Source: Terriglobia bacterium (GTDB lineage Bacteria > Acidobacteriota > Terriglobia > Terriglobales > Acidobacteriaceae). From it: DNA of 64,000 bases. A model generated the notes under the pieces. That model was not told the DNA's origin. It saw nothing but the letters and a program-made list of their open reading frames with translations, and made no database searches. The stretch lies in assembly GCA_020073465.1 (NCBI GenBank), contig JAIQFC010000012.1, positions 97,603 to 161,602 of the forward strand, in the 5' to 3' direction. Below are positions 43,290 to 52,117 of this stretch, piece after piece. Position numbers and translations under genes: made by a program. Every line of letters begins with the position of its first letter. The stretch's first letter is position 1.

Positions 43290-45416
43290 TCAGTTTGGTT
43301 TCGCCGCCACCGGACGCGCCGGGCTGCCATCCGCCTTCACGTAGTGCGCGTACCAGCTCAAGTTGCGCTCCAGCCGGTCTTTGATGTGAGAGGGTGTCTT
43401 GAATCCGTGATACTCGCCCGGGTACACCACCAACTCGGTTTCGCGGCCCAGGCTCTTCATCGCCTCGTACATCTGCTCTCCACCCACAATCGGCACATTC
43501 CAGTCGATCTCGCCTCCCATGAACAGCGTGGGCGTCGTAACGTTTGCCACCTTGTAGAACGACGAGATTCTGTCCCACCCCGCCCGGTTGTCCCACGGGT
43601 GCCCCAGTTCCACGTCATAGTCGAGGATGTACTGATCATGCCCGTACAGCGACGCGAAGAAAGCCGACCCTGCTCCCGAAATCGCTGCCTTGAACCGTGT
43701 CGTCTGCGCGATGATGAAGTCCGTCGAGATCCCGCCGTACGACCATCCTCCCACCCCCAGCTTGTCCGGGTCCGCCAGCCCCTGCGCAATTGCGTAATCG
43801 ACCATCGCCATGTCGTCCTGATAATCCTTGTTTCCCCAATCGGCAAAGATAGCTTTGGTGAAATCCTGTCCGTACCCAGTCGAGCCGCGCGGATTCGGCT
43901 CCAGCACCACGTACCCGTTAGCCGCAAGCAACTGCTCAAAATGGCTGAACTCGCCGTAGTAGGCCCACACCGGCCCGCCGTGCGGATGCAGCAGCGCTGG
44001 ATATTTTTTCCCTGCCACGTAATCCAGCGGCTTGTACAGATACCCCGCAACCGTCGTTCCGTCCTTGCTCTTGAACTTGACGTACTCCGGCGTGACGATC
44101 CTGACCTTCGCCATGAACCCGTCATTCACATGTGTGACGCGAGTGAGCGGCCCACCGGAAGTGGTCGTTACATAAATCTCGCTCGGCCGGTCCATCGTAG
44201 TGATCAGCGCTGCAATCTCGCCCGACTTGGCGACGTTGTAGCTCGGAATGACGACCCGTCCGGAAATAGTCCGCACGATCTCGCCGCCCGCTGCCGGAAT
44301 GCGGCACAGGTTCTGCGATCCGTCCTCATCTGCGATGAAATAGATGAACTTGCCATCCGGCGAGAAGTGCGGCGACCGCGACATGCGATCGAAGGCTCGC
44401 GTCAATACTTTGGCCTCGCCTCCCGCCGCCGGAGAAACCGCAATGTGGTGTGTGGCGTACACCAGCAGCTTTGGATCGAGCTGCGTGACGTACGTGATCC
44501 ACTTGCCATCCGGCGACCAGGACGGTGCGGCGTCCGCTCCGGGATTCGTAGTCACCTGGGTCAGGTGCGCCCCTTTGTCCGTGTTGTCAGCCGCAACCAC
44601 CCAGATGTTGGTGTCGTACGTGCGATCTGGATCCGGAGTGGAGCGGTTGCTGCGAAACGCCAGCAGCTTGCCGTCCGGAGACCATGCGGGCTCGGCATCA
44701 TCGAAGTCGCCCGAAGTAACCTGCACCACCGCCTTGGTGGCCACGTCGAACACGTACAAGTGGGTGCGCCGCCGGTCCAGATACCCCACCGTATCAGTCT
44801 TGAATCGATACCGATCCACCACCAGCGGGCGCGGCGTCTTCGGCTTCTTGCCCTTTGCGTCTTTGTCCCCGCTTCCAGGTTTATCTTTGTCTTTGGTCTT
44901 GGCTTCCTCCAACTCTTCCGGCGACGGGTCACGCAGCACCAGGACGAGCCTCTTGCTGTCCGGCGCCCATGCGAAATCGTCCACATCCTGAATTGCCTCG
45001 GTGAGTTGCTGTGCCTCGCCACCCATCCGATTCAGCACCCACACCTGGGTCTTGCCTTCGTTGCGTTTGGAAAGAAACGCGAGATACTTGCCGTCCGGGC
45101 TCCAGCGCGGATGAGACGACGAAACCTTCTCTGCCGTCATGACGATGGCGTCGCCTCCGCCAGCCGGAGCCATCCAGACCCGAGTCTCTGTCTTGTCCTC
45201 TTTCAAGGAAGCCGTCGAGACCGTGTAGGCCACCCACTTGCCGTCGTCGGTGATCTGCGGGTCGCGCACCTCGCGGATCTCAAACGCATCGTCGACCGTG
45301 ATAGCCCGCGGCGCGGGTGTTGTCAATGGAGCAGACTGAGCGGCCACGAAAGGCGCCAGAAAATACGAAGCGCAGACCAGCGTACAAACCGGCAAAGCGA
45401 GTGAGCGGAATCTCAT
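43290..45416 (-). CDS. S9-family prolyl oligopeptidase-like peptidase, exported
   Basis: A 708-residue serine peptidase. A signal peptide ends near VAAQSAP. A WD40/TolB-like beta-propeller (~35-440, repeated PxWSPDGKxxAF motifs) precedes an alpha/beta-hydrolase domain. The catalytic Ser is in GGWSYGGIS (near residue 557), the Asp in GGEIDWNVPI and the His in YPGEYHGF. It matches acylaminoacyl-peptidase/DPP-like members that trim short peptides in the periplasm. A Lys/Asp/Glu-rich insertion (~residues 175-200, KTKDKDKPGSGDKDAKGKKP) interrupts the propeller. Confidence 0.93.
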   Translation of the reverse strand: MRFRSLALPVCTLVCASYFLAPFVAAQSAPLTTPAPRAITVDDAFEIREVRDPQITDDGKWVAYTVSTASLKEDKTETRVWMAPAGGGDAIVMTAEKVSSSHPRWSPDGKYLAFLSKRNEGKTQVWVLNRMGGEAQQLTEAIQDVDDFAWAPDSKRLVLVLRDPSPEELEEAKTKDKDKPGSGDKDAKGKKPKTPRPLVVDRYRFKTDTVGYLDRRRTHLYVFDVATKAVVQVTSGDFDDAEPAWSPDGKLLAFRSNRSTPDPDRTYDTNIWVVAADNTDKGAHLTQVTTNPGADAAPSWSPDGKWITYVTQLDPKLLVYATHHIAVSPAAGGEAKVLTRAFDRMSRSPHFSPDGKFIYFIADEDGSQNLCRIPAAGGEIVRTISGRVVIPSYNVAKSGEIAALITTMDRPSEIYVTTTSGGPLTRVTHVNDGFMAKVRIVTPEYVKFKSKDGTTVAGYLYKPLDYVAGKKYPALLHPHGGPVWAYYGEFSHFEQLLAANGYVVLEPNPRGSTGYGQDFTKAIFADWGNKDYQDDMAMVDYAIAQGLADPDKLGVGGWSYGGISTDFIIAQTTRFKAAISGAGSAFFASLYGHDQYILDYDVELGHPWDNRAGWDRISSFYKVANVTTPTLFMGGEIDWNVPIVGGEQMYEAMKSLGRETELVVYPGEYHGFKTPSHIKDRLERNLSWYAHYVKADGSPARPVAAKPN

Positions 45417-45497
45417 ATCGTTTGCTTCCTCATGTAGAAGTTAGGATGCAGCCGCGGAGCGGCGTAAGAATACAACACACGGAGATTGAACGCGAGC

Positions 45498-46305
45498 TTA
45501 CTCTCTCGCACCCATCATCACGATTGGCATGGTAGGCGTAGAAGATCCAGCCTCATTCTCAACGGTGATCGCAAACGCCTTCGCCTCCGTCCCCGCAGGC
45601 AGAGGAGGATTGATCACCGTAGCGCTGCCGCGTGCATCCGGCTTAAACACACCCGCCGGGATCGGAGCACCCTGGGTCGGGATTCAACCAAAGCTCGTAA
45701 GCCTTCTGCGCTGGCAGGGCCGGCATATTGTTCGCCAGGAACACCAAGCTGCTGCGGTCGCGCAAATAGAATGCTTTTCCCTGCGGCTGCGGCGGAGCCT
45801 TGGCCGAAACGAGCGTCACCCGCATGGCATTCGTGGCGGTTAAGGTCGATACGAGGTTGCGCTCGAACATCAATTCCGCGCGCTGCTCAGACAACTGCGG
45901 TTGCTGCGCCTCCAAGCGCGCCTGCAGCGCAGAATTCGCCACCCACAATGACACCGCAAACACGATTACCGCCGCGACCGCCGCCCACGTCACCACTCCC
46001 CACCAAGACCGGCGCTGTGTCGTCACCGCGACCGACGTCCCATCCGTTCGCGCTCGTTGCGGGGAGGCAGGGAAGCGTACTTCCTTCGCCACTGCGTCCA
46101 AAAGTCTCTGCCGGGCTCGCTGCGGAGGCTTCGGTCCTGTAGTCGACAGCGCGAGCAATGCCCCATCTCCGCGCAACTGCTCCAGTTCCAACCGGCAAGC
46201 CGCGCACCCCGCCAGATGCTGCTCGAGGTCCACCCGTTCCTGCCCCTCAAGCACACCCAGAGCACAAAGTGCGAGATCCTCAGCGAATTGTTCGTGCCCG
46301 CTCAT
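45498..46305 (-). pseudogene. Anti-sigma-K factor (RskA-like) with a single-base frameshift
   Basis: The N-terminal 197 codons encode a zinc-binding anti-sigma domain (HLAGCAAC, residues ~30-37), a linker, one transmembrane helix (WGVVTWAAVAAVIVFAVSLW) and most of the RskA periplasmic domain up to KAYELWL. One extra base at about 45683-45684 then forces a stop at 45643. Reading on after removing it restores the family C-terminus (IPTQGAPIPAGVFKPDARG, ATVINPPLPAGTEAKAFAIT, PTMPIVMMGARE) to a stop at 45498. Its sigma gene upstream is also broken. A sequencing error is possible but the sigma loss argues for real decay. Confidence 0.8.
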
Positions 46306-46327
46306 TCTTTAGCTTCGTTCAAAACCA

Positions 46328-46399
46328 TCACGTCTGGAACGCCTTCCGCAACGCCATCAACCCCGCACGAATCCGCCGCGAAACCATAGCAGCATCCGA
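46328..46399 (-). pseudogene. C-terminal remnant of an ECF sigma factor
   Basis: Directly upstream of the anti-sigma gene the frame VSRRIRAGLMALRKAFQT ends in TGA at 46328-46330. It matches the end of sigma region 4 of the sigma-K family (family: TVKTRIRxGLxxLR). Everything before it is missing, and a GGGCG/CGCCC repeat lies about 30 bp further upstream. The remnant is too short to function. Confidence 0.6.
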
Positions 46400-46425
46400 T
46401 TGTCGAGGGCAAGTTGGGGCGTCGA

Positions 46426-46456
46426 TGTGGCGCGGGCGCCCTCGCCCGCGAAATGC
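46426..46456. repeat. 31-bp GGGCG/CGCCC palindromic repeat, intergenic copy A
   Basis: Contains CGCGGGCG (46431-46438) and CGCCCGCG (46443-46450) with a CCCT loop, flanked by TGTGG and AAATGC. It differs from the copy at 50446-50476 at only a few positions. Confidence 0.75.
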
Positions 46457-46498
46457 CGCAACCAACAGCTCCCTTGGCGATGGCCGCGTGCTGCCTGG

Positions 46499-46879
46499 TC
46501 AGGCTCTGCCCCGGAACTGGATGATTCTCCTGCGATCGCGTTTTGACGGCCGGCCCGCGGGTAAGTTTTCAAACTGCTTCATTGCCTTGCGCTCCGCGGC
46601 CACTTTCGCGCGCAACTTCCGGCTCGCGTCCGTCTCGCGGTACAGCGTTTGCGCAACCGAAGCCGGCCCGCGTACTTCACTGAGAAGCAAGACTTCCACC
46701 TGAAAGTCGCCGCCATCGTTGATTACCCGCAGCGTGTCTCCGATTCGGACGTCGCGCGCAGCCTTGGCAAGCTGTCCGTTGGATTGAATTCTGCCGAGTT
46801 CACAGGCTCGTGCGGCCAATGATCGCGTCTTGAAGAATCGGGCGGCCCAAAGCCACTTGTCCATACGCACGGAGGTCAT
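46499..46879 (-). CDS. S4-domain RNA-binding protein (Hsp15/HslR-like)
   Basis: A 126-residue protein with an N-terminal S4 domain (MDKWLWAARFFKTRSLAARA, IGDTLRVINDGGDFQVEVLL) and a basic C-terminal tail (RPSKRDRRRIIQFRGRA). This matches Hsp15/HslR, which binds stalled 50S subunits carrying peptidyl-tRNA and returns them to translation. Length (~130 residues) fits. The sequence suggests a start at 46879 or at the internal Met of MDKWLW (46864). Confidence 0.9.
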   Translation of the reverse strand: MTSVRMDKWLWAARFFKTRSLAARACELGRIQSNGQLAKAARDVRIGDTLRVINDGGDFQVEVLLLSEVRGPASVAQTLYRETDASRKLRAKVAAERKAMKQFENLPAGRPSKRDRRRIIQFRGRA

Positions 46880-46978
46880 GATCTATTTTCCTGTACGAAT
46901 TGGATTCGAACGAATCGTGCGTAGTGAGAATCTGAGGCAAGGTGAGATTGCAGGAAAGCGTGCTTAAGTCCGGGGCGC

Positions 46979-48181
46979 TTACTGGCTCAACTTGATCGCC
47001 AGCTGTCGCTCCGGCTGTGTCATCTGGCTCCACAACCGTTGCAGGTTTTCCTGCAAAGGCTGGTTCTCCGGCTGCTTCCGCAATGCCAGCGCAAACCACC
47101 GGTACGCCGTCGGCAAATCCCGCGGCGTGCACACTCCCGTTGAATACAGCGCCCCCAGCGAAATCATCGCCCGCGGATTCGCCTGATCGGCCGCCGGACG
47201 CAGCATCCGCAATCCGCGATCGCAATCCTGGCGCGCCCCACCGCGCCCGTAGATGTAGCGCTCCGCATCGCTCACCGGATCACGCGGCGTGACCGGCGTG
47301 GGTTTCGGAGGCGCATGAGATCGTGCCTCGTGCTTCGGAACAGAAGCGGCGCCCGAGGGAGCCCTGTTCGGATCGGCATCCGCCTTGGACGAGTCTCCGG
47401 CCGCTCCCGATTCGTCCTTGGTCGCGACCGGCGGCGCCGCAGGCGTTGCGACTGGCGGCGTCGTTGCCGCCCCACCGCCCGTGCCGGAAGAGGCTGCGTC
47501 GGGACCGCCGGAAGTCGCATTCTCTGGCGGTGGATTTCCAGTGGCCGCACCAGAAGAGGCATCCGGCGCAGCCGTTATTGCGGGCTGCGACGGCGCTCCC
47601 GAAGGCGCAGGATTCGCATTCGAAGACGATGAAGTGTCCGTTCCGGTCGAGGGCGCTGCGGCGGAAGCACCGGGCCCTGACTCGGAACTCGACTGCTCCA
47701 CTGCAGGAGATTTCTTGGCGCCGGACATCAGCGCCGACAGCCCATCGTGCCGCCAGCGCAAATATCCCAATCCCACCGCCAGGGCCAGCGCCACAAGAAT
47801 CAGAAAAATCTTTCCCGCCCCCCGGCTGCTTCGTTCCTCGTCGTCTTCCAGCAGATAATCGAGGCTTCCCGAACTCCGCTCCAGATGCGATCCGTGTCCT
47901 AAGTTCGATTTACGGCCAGACCCCGATGGGGCGGGTTGATTGAGTCCGAGAAACGAAGGTCCCGAAATGACAGGAGGTTCCGCCGGGACCCGAACCGTGG
48001 CGCGAGGAGAGGCGGGCACCGGCTGGGCTGCGGAATCTCGTGCAGATGCTGGAGCCGTTTCCCGCACAGCCTCCTCATTCCGTGCCGGAGGCTGAGGCGC
48101 AGTCGGCAGCAGCGATGCTCCACACATCCCGCAAAAGCGGTTCGTGCCCGGATTCTCATTGCCACAACGGCTGCACCGCAA
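46979..48181 (-). CDS. Zinc-ribbon membrane protein with C-terminal Sel1/TPR-like repeats
   Basis: A 400-residue protein. A double CxxC zinc ribbon opens it (CSRCGNENPGTNRFCGMCG). A disordered linker follows, then one transmembrane helix at ~125-145 (IFLILVALALAVGLGYLRW), a long Ser/Ala/Pro/Gly-rich stretch (~150-290), and a helical Sel1-like part at ~310-395 (QDCDRGLRMLRPAADQANPR, MISLGALYSTGVCTPRDLPT). The layout is that of membrane scaffolds with a cytosolic zinc ribbon and external repeat domain. Function unknown. Confidence 0.8.
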   Translation of the reverse strand: MRCSRCGNENPGTNRFCGMCGASLLPTAPQPPARNEEAVRETAPASARDSAAQPVPASPRATVRVPAEPPVISGPSFLGLNQPAPSGSGRKSNLGHGSHLERSSGSLDYLLEDDEERSSRGAGKIFLILVALALAVGLGYLRWRHDGLSALMSGAKKSPAVEQSSSESGPGASAAAPSTGTDTSSSSNANPAPSGAPSQPAITAAPDASSGAATGNPPPENATSGGPDAASSGTGGGAATTPPVATPAAPPVATKDESGAAGDSSKADADPNRAPSGAASVPKHEARSHAPPKPTPVTPRDPVSDAERYIYGRGGARQDCDRGLRMLRPAADQANPRAMISLGALYSTGVCTPRDLPTAYRWFALALRKQPENQPLQENLQRLWSQMTQPERQLAIKLSQ

Positions 48182-48328
48182 GGAACACCCCTCACGTATA
48201 GCTTACGACATCCGGGGAGCGGAATGCAGGCCGCAGGGCAGGGGGAGTACCCCACAAAGAACGGCTCGGATGAATGATTGCGCCCTGCCTCCGAGCCCTT
48301 GCTGGACGCTGCAAAACATCTCCAAGCA

Positions 48329-48362
48329 AGAACGGGAAAGGCTTTTTGGCCTCTCCCGTTCT
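48329..48362 (-). terminator. Hairpin, probable terminator for the gene at 48389
   Basis: A 14-bp stem with one mismatch (AGAACGGGAAAGGC 48329-48342, GCCTCTCCCGTTCT 48349-48362). There is no long T-run after it on the minus strand, so efficiency is uncertain. Confidence 0.6.
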
Positions 48363-48388
48363 CCTTGAACCTACGAAGTGAGTGTTGA

Positions 48389-49147
48389 CTAGTTCCCGCT
48401 TCCGATCAACCCAAAGGACAGAACCCCGCATTGACGGGAATTGAATCCCAGGGACGGATCGCACCAGTTGGTGTAGTCGAACCCGAAGAAGCTCGAGTTC
48501 AAGAACATCTGGTTTGCCGGCTGCGCGTGTCCAGCCACGTTGTTGGTTCCCGACGTGGAGTTGGATACGAAGACGCGGCCCGTGGAGCAGCTGCCGTCCA
48601 GGGTGTTGGTGCACTGCGGCTGCATACTGAACCAGTAGGTGCCCGGAGAAAGCACCGCCGGGGGATTTACATCCACTTCCACGGTGAACTCGGGGAAGCC
48701 AAGGAAATTGCGGCCGGTCGTCGCCACCTTGATGTTGCCACTTCCGGAAGCGATTTCCGTTCCGCCATTGCCATCCGTCACTCCACTCCGAATGTCATAG
48801 GTGGCCGTTTGCGGATCGAAAGCGCTGCTCGCCTGGACGTTGAACAGGATTCCGCTCACGGTAACGCTGCGCGGGGTCGTAATCGCCCCGTAGGTGTTGG
48901 AGCCACCGACGATGAGAAGCGTATTCTCATCCGACATTCCGGCTGCGTTCAGATCGTTCGGGTCGAGGTCACCTCCGTAGAACAGGCACGGGCTGCAGAG
49001 CGCCGGCGGAATTCCGGGAGGGGCCATATGGAACACTGCATTGGGATCTCCCTTGAGATGTTGCGAAGTTGGCGCCTTGGGTTTCGCCGCCACGGCGCTG
49101 AGGGTCAGCATCATCACCATTGCTATAACGAGACACGTCTTTTTCAC
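48389..49147 (-). CDS. Exported protein of unknown function
   Basis: A 252-residue protein with a clean signal peptide (KKTCLVIAMVMMLTLSAVAA). The mature part is rich in Gly, Ser, Thr and Asn and beta-strands (SVTVSGILFNVQASSAFDPQ, PEFTVEVDVNPPAVLSPGTY), with cysteines in CSPC, CTNTLDGSC and near the C-terminus (WCDPSLGFNSRQC) suggesting disulphides. It has the look of a secreted surface or choice-of-anchor domain, but no sorting motif such as PEP-CTERM is seen. Function unknown. The 303 bp upstream (49148-49450) hold no gene. Confidence 0.72.
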   Translation of the reverse strand: MKKTCLVIAMVMMLTLSAVAAKPKAPTSQHLKGDPNAVFHMAPPGIPPALCSPCLFYGGDLDPNDLNAAGMSDENTLLIVGGSNTYGAITTPRSVTVSGILFNVQASSAFDPQTATYDIRSGVTDGNGGTEIASGSGNIKVATTGRNFLGFPEFTVEVDVNPPAVLSPGTYWFSMQPQCTNTLDGSCSTGRVFVSNSTSGTNNVAGHAQPANQMFLNSSFFGFDYTNWCDPSLGFNSRQCGVLSFGLIGSGN

Positions 49148-49450
49148 GAATTCCTCCTGAGAGAGTTTGCTGAGTAGGCTTCAGAAAAACGAACGACGCG
49201 ATTCGCTTGTTCCAAAAGTCCGCTTGTGGCCTTCTGCTTTCTTGCACAAAGACACTTACTAACATCACCCCAGAACAAGCATGGCCGGTGACTGTATCCC
49301 CACCTAAGTTGAGTTGTCAATGTGAAGAATTCTGCACACTGCCCGCCGGACAGGCTATTTGGAGGGTTCCTTAGCAGCAGAGCCAAGTGTTAAGGATCTG
49401 TGAGTGTTAGGGAGACAGTGCCCCCGAACCCGCATCGACAATTCTTTGAC

Positions 49451-50428
49451 TCACGCAGCAACCAGTTCGGAGAACTTGGCCAGATCGATGTTGCCTCCGC
49501 TCACCACGCAGACAATCTTTCCCGCTCCGCATTTCCCGCTCAGCCCGGCCGCGACCGCACAAGCGCCCGCGCCTTCTGCGATCACGTGATTGCGTTCCGC
49601 CACAATGCGCAAGGCCCGCCGAATCTCCTCCAGCGAACTGACGATCGATCCTGCGAGCAGATGATGTGCCAGAGCCCACATTCGCGGAAACACCGACTTG
49701 CCTCCACATCCGTCCACCCAACTCGCCTTCCAGTCCGCGAAGTTCTCTGCCGATCCCGTCGCCAGCGAGCGCGCCAGCGGAGCCGCCGTCTCTGGTTCCG
49801 CCGCAAATACCCTCACCCTGGGACTCCATTCCTTCATGACCGCCGCGATTCCACAGGACAAGCCGCCGCCCCCGAACGCCGCCACTACACAATCGACGTC
49901 CGGCAGATCCTCCAGAATCTCCAGTCCCGCCGACGCATTCCCCGCAATGAACTCGTCATCTTCAAAGGGATGCACAAATGCTCCATCCATCGCCGGGTGC
50001 GATCGATCCGCCAGTGCCTTCCAGCAATCATCGAACGAAGCCTTCACAATCTCCCCGCCCAGGCGCCGCACGGCGTCCAGTTTCGCGGCCGGTGCGGTGT
50101 CCATGACCAGCACCTTGCAGGACACCCCCGCCTTGCGCGCCGCCAGTGCCACTCCCTGCGCCGCGTTACCCGCGCTGACGGTCCACACCCCGCGTCTTCT
50201 TTGCTGTTCCGGCAACAGCCGCACTGCGTTATACGCGCCCCGAATCTTGAACGACCCGATCGGCTGCAAGTTTTCCAGCTTGAGGTAGATCTCCTCCGGC
50301 GCGTCGTAGTTGAGCCGCACCAGCGGCGTCCGAATCGCGGCCTCGTATACATGGCGCCGCGCATCCTCAATCAGTCCCCGCGGAATGTTGCGCCGCGAGT
50401 TGCTGGCGGATGCTGTTTGGGATGGCAT
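49451..50428 (-). CDS. Threonine dehydratase / serine racemase-like PLP enzyme
   Basis: A 325-residue fold-type II PLP enzyme. The Schiff-base Lys is in LQPIGSFKIRGAYNA, the phosphate-binding Gly loop is AAFGGGGLSCGIA, and the cofactor pocket closes with VVSGGNIDL. It lacks the C-terminal ACT-like regulatory domain of biosynthetic IlvA, so it is closest in layout to catabolic threonine dehydratases or serine racemases that convert Thr/Ser to oxo-acids and ammonia. It stands alone between two unrelated genes. Confidence 0.87.
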   Translation of the reverse strand: MPSQTASASNSRRNIPRGLIEDARRHVYEAAIRTPLVRLNYDAPEEIYLKLENLQPIGSFKIRGAYNAVRLLPEQQRRRGVWTVSAGNAAQGVALAARKAGVSCKVLVMDTAPAAKLDAVRRLGGEIVKASFDDCWKALADRSHPAMDGAFVHPFEDDEFIAGNASAGLEILEDLPDVDCVVAAFGGGGLSCGIAAVMKEWSPRVRVFAAEPETAAPLARSLATGSAENFADWKASWVDGCGGKSVFPRMWALAHHLLAGSIVSSLEEIRRALRIVAERNHVIAEGAGACAVAAGLSGKCGAGKIVCVVSGGNIDLAKFSELVAA

Positions 50429-50445
50429 GAGATCCTCACTCTCGG

Positions 50446-50476
50446 TGTGACGCGAGCGCCCCCGCCCGCGAAACGC
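50446..50476. repeat. 31-bp GGGCG/CGCCC palindromic repeat, intergenic copy B
   Basis: CGCGAGCG (50451-50458) and CGCCCGCG (50463-50470) flanked by TGTGA and AAACGC, matching the copy at 46426-46456. It lies just upstream of the PLP enzyme start. Confidence 0.75.
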
Positions 50477-50638
50477 GATGCTATGTCCCGCTCCGAGCGC
50501 TAGTCAAACTGCGGCAGGGATCCTGCGTGCCTACCCCAGCAGCGCACCAGTACAAATGCCCGAAAACCAAAGTCACTCCTGCCGGTCCCCGCAAACGCGC
50601 TACATTCAATACGAGTCACTTTCGCACTTGAGATTCCG

Positions 50639-51958
50639 ATGAGCCGCAAAGCCAGACCGTGGGTAGTGATCGCCGCCGCGCTATATCTGCTCGTGCTGTG
50701 GTCCGCCTTTCACTGGGGAAAGAGCCAGCGCCTGCCCGACGGCTCAATCTTTGATCACCTCGAAAACGAGAGAAGAAGAAAGCTGGCGCTGGAGAAGCAG
50801 CCCGAAATTCCTCCGCCGCCCACCGCCGAGTCGCGCCTCAATGCTGGAATCCCGGCATTCATCGCCGTCCGCTACGATGCCACGCACGCCGTCTTCATGG
50901 TCGCCAATGAAACCGAAAGCCGGTTTGCTGAGCCCGCCGCCGGACGCTCCTCCGCCACCCTGCGGAAGATTTCTGCTCCGGAAAAGCCCGCCGCAGAACT
51001 CGCCGGCATGCAGGAACTATGGGAGCCCGAATCGTTCGCCCATCTTCCCGAACTCGTGAAAGAGATGTCCTCCGACGAAGATAAACAGTGGACGTTACAG
51101 CTTTCCCCGGAGTCGACGGTCCCGGTCACTCTTGACCGGCCCGTCATCGCCCCCAACGGCTGTTCGCTCCAGGCAGGATTCCTCGTCGCCATTCCACCCT
51201 CGCAGCAGCCCTTGTTCGCCGCGACCTCGCAGGAGTATTTCGTCATCCGCCGCGCCCCGGCGCAGCTTTCCGATCCTATCCGTTCCTCCCGTCACATCTC
51301 TGAACTGCGGGCCTGGCAGTCAACGCCCGACTTCCACAAGCAACTGGCCGCGCTCCTGAGTGGCCGCATGAAGCAGGAGCTTTCCCGGATCGACGCCACG
51401 CTTGTTGCCAACGCCCAGAATCCCAACCAGCCCGAGCCCACATGGCCCACCACGCACGTCCGCACTCGGCCCACGGAATGGATCCGTATTGACGGCAGAT
51501 TGGCCCGCGATGAAGGCAAGCTCGACCATGACGTGCGCGCCTTTCGCCTGACGCCCGACGGTGTGCCGCGCCTGTTCGTCCGCGCCCGCTGGAAGCTGGA
51601 CGACGCTCCCGTTTTTCTGATGACCGCGTGGTTCCGGGAATCGCTGCAAGCGGAAGGCTCTCACACCGAAGCGCGGCCGGTCCTGCTCTCGGCAGATTCT
51701 TCCTGGTCCGCAAAGTTGCGGGAAGGCGAAGCGCCCGACGATTTGGGAAGCAATCTCGATTTTCAGACGGTACTCAGTGAGTTTGACGCCGACCACGACG
51801 GCTGGGCAGAAGTGCTGGTCCGCACCATCGTCCCGAGCAACGGCGGCCCTTCTGCGGACATCACTCTCTACCTTTACACGGACCTGGGATTGGCTCCCCT
51901 GAAAGCCTCGTTCCGCCGTGACCTGGCCTCGCCGGAATCCTGCCTGCAGCAGCAATAG
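50639..51958 (+). CDS. Membrane-anchored protein of unknown function
   Basis: A 439-residue protein with one N-terminal transmembrane helix (PWVVIAAALYLLVLWSAFHW) and a large periplasmic part. Regions of mixed beta structure are visible (IPAFIAVRYDATHAVFMVAN, DVRAFRLTPDGVPRLFVRAR, LLSADSSWSAKLREGEAPDD). An EF-hand-like acidic turn (LSEFDADHDGWAEVLVR) suggests an FG-GAP/VCBS-like calcium loop. The family is not recognised and there is no operon partner. Confidence 0.7.
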   Translation: MSRKARPWVVIAAALYLLVLWSAFHWGKSQRLPDGSIFDHLENERRRKLALEKQPEIPPPPTAESRLNAGIPAFIAVRYDATHAVFMVANETESRFAEPAAGRSSATLRKISAPEKPAAELAGMQELWEPESFAHLPELVKEMSSDEDKQWTLQLSPESTVPVTLDRPVIAPNGCSLQAGFLVAIPPSQQPLFAATSQEYFVIRRAPAQLSDPIRSSRHISELRAWQSTPDFHKQLAALLSGRMKQELSRIDATLVANAQNPNQPEPTWPTTHVRTRPTEWIRIDGRLARDEGKLDHDVRAFRLTPDGVPRLFVRARWKLDDAPVFLMTAWFRESLQAEGSHTEARPVLLSADSSWSAKLREGEAPDDLGSNLDFQTVLSEFDADHDGWAEVLVRTIVPSNGGPSADITLYLYTDLGLAPLKASFRRDLASPESCLQQQ

Positions 51959-52117
51959 TATTAGTAGGCCTTCGAGGTGTGGAGTTCAGCCCCTGCGCTT
52001 AGGAGCAACACGGCGAAGCTCCCGCTGAAGGGACTTAAAGACAAGCCCCGCCGTGCCATGATCAACCATTACGACGACGTGCTGGCGTCTTCCAACTAGA
52101 GATCGAATGGCAAATCG

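Noticed and set aside
42948..45404. 818-codon open frame on the plus strand
   Set aside because: It is fully antisense to the S9 peptidase, which has clear catalytic motifs; the long frame is a by-product of high-GC codon bias. It is Arg/His/Pro-rich with no domain.
49400..50503. 367-codon plus-strand frame
   Set aside because: Antisense to the PLP enzyme with conserved active-site motifs; Arg/Pro/His-rich.
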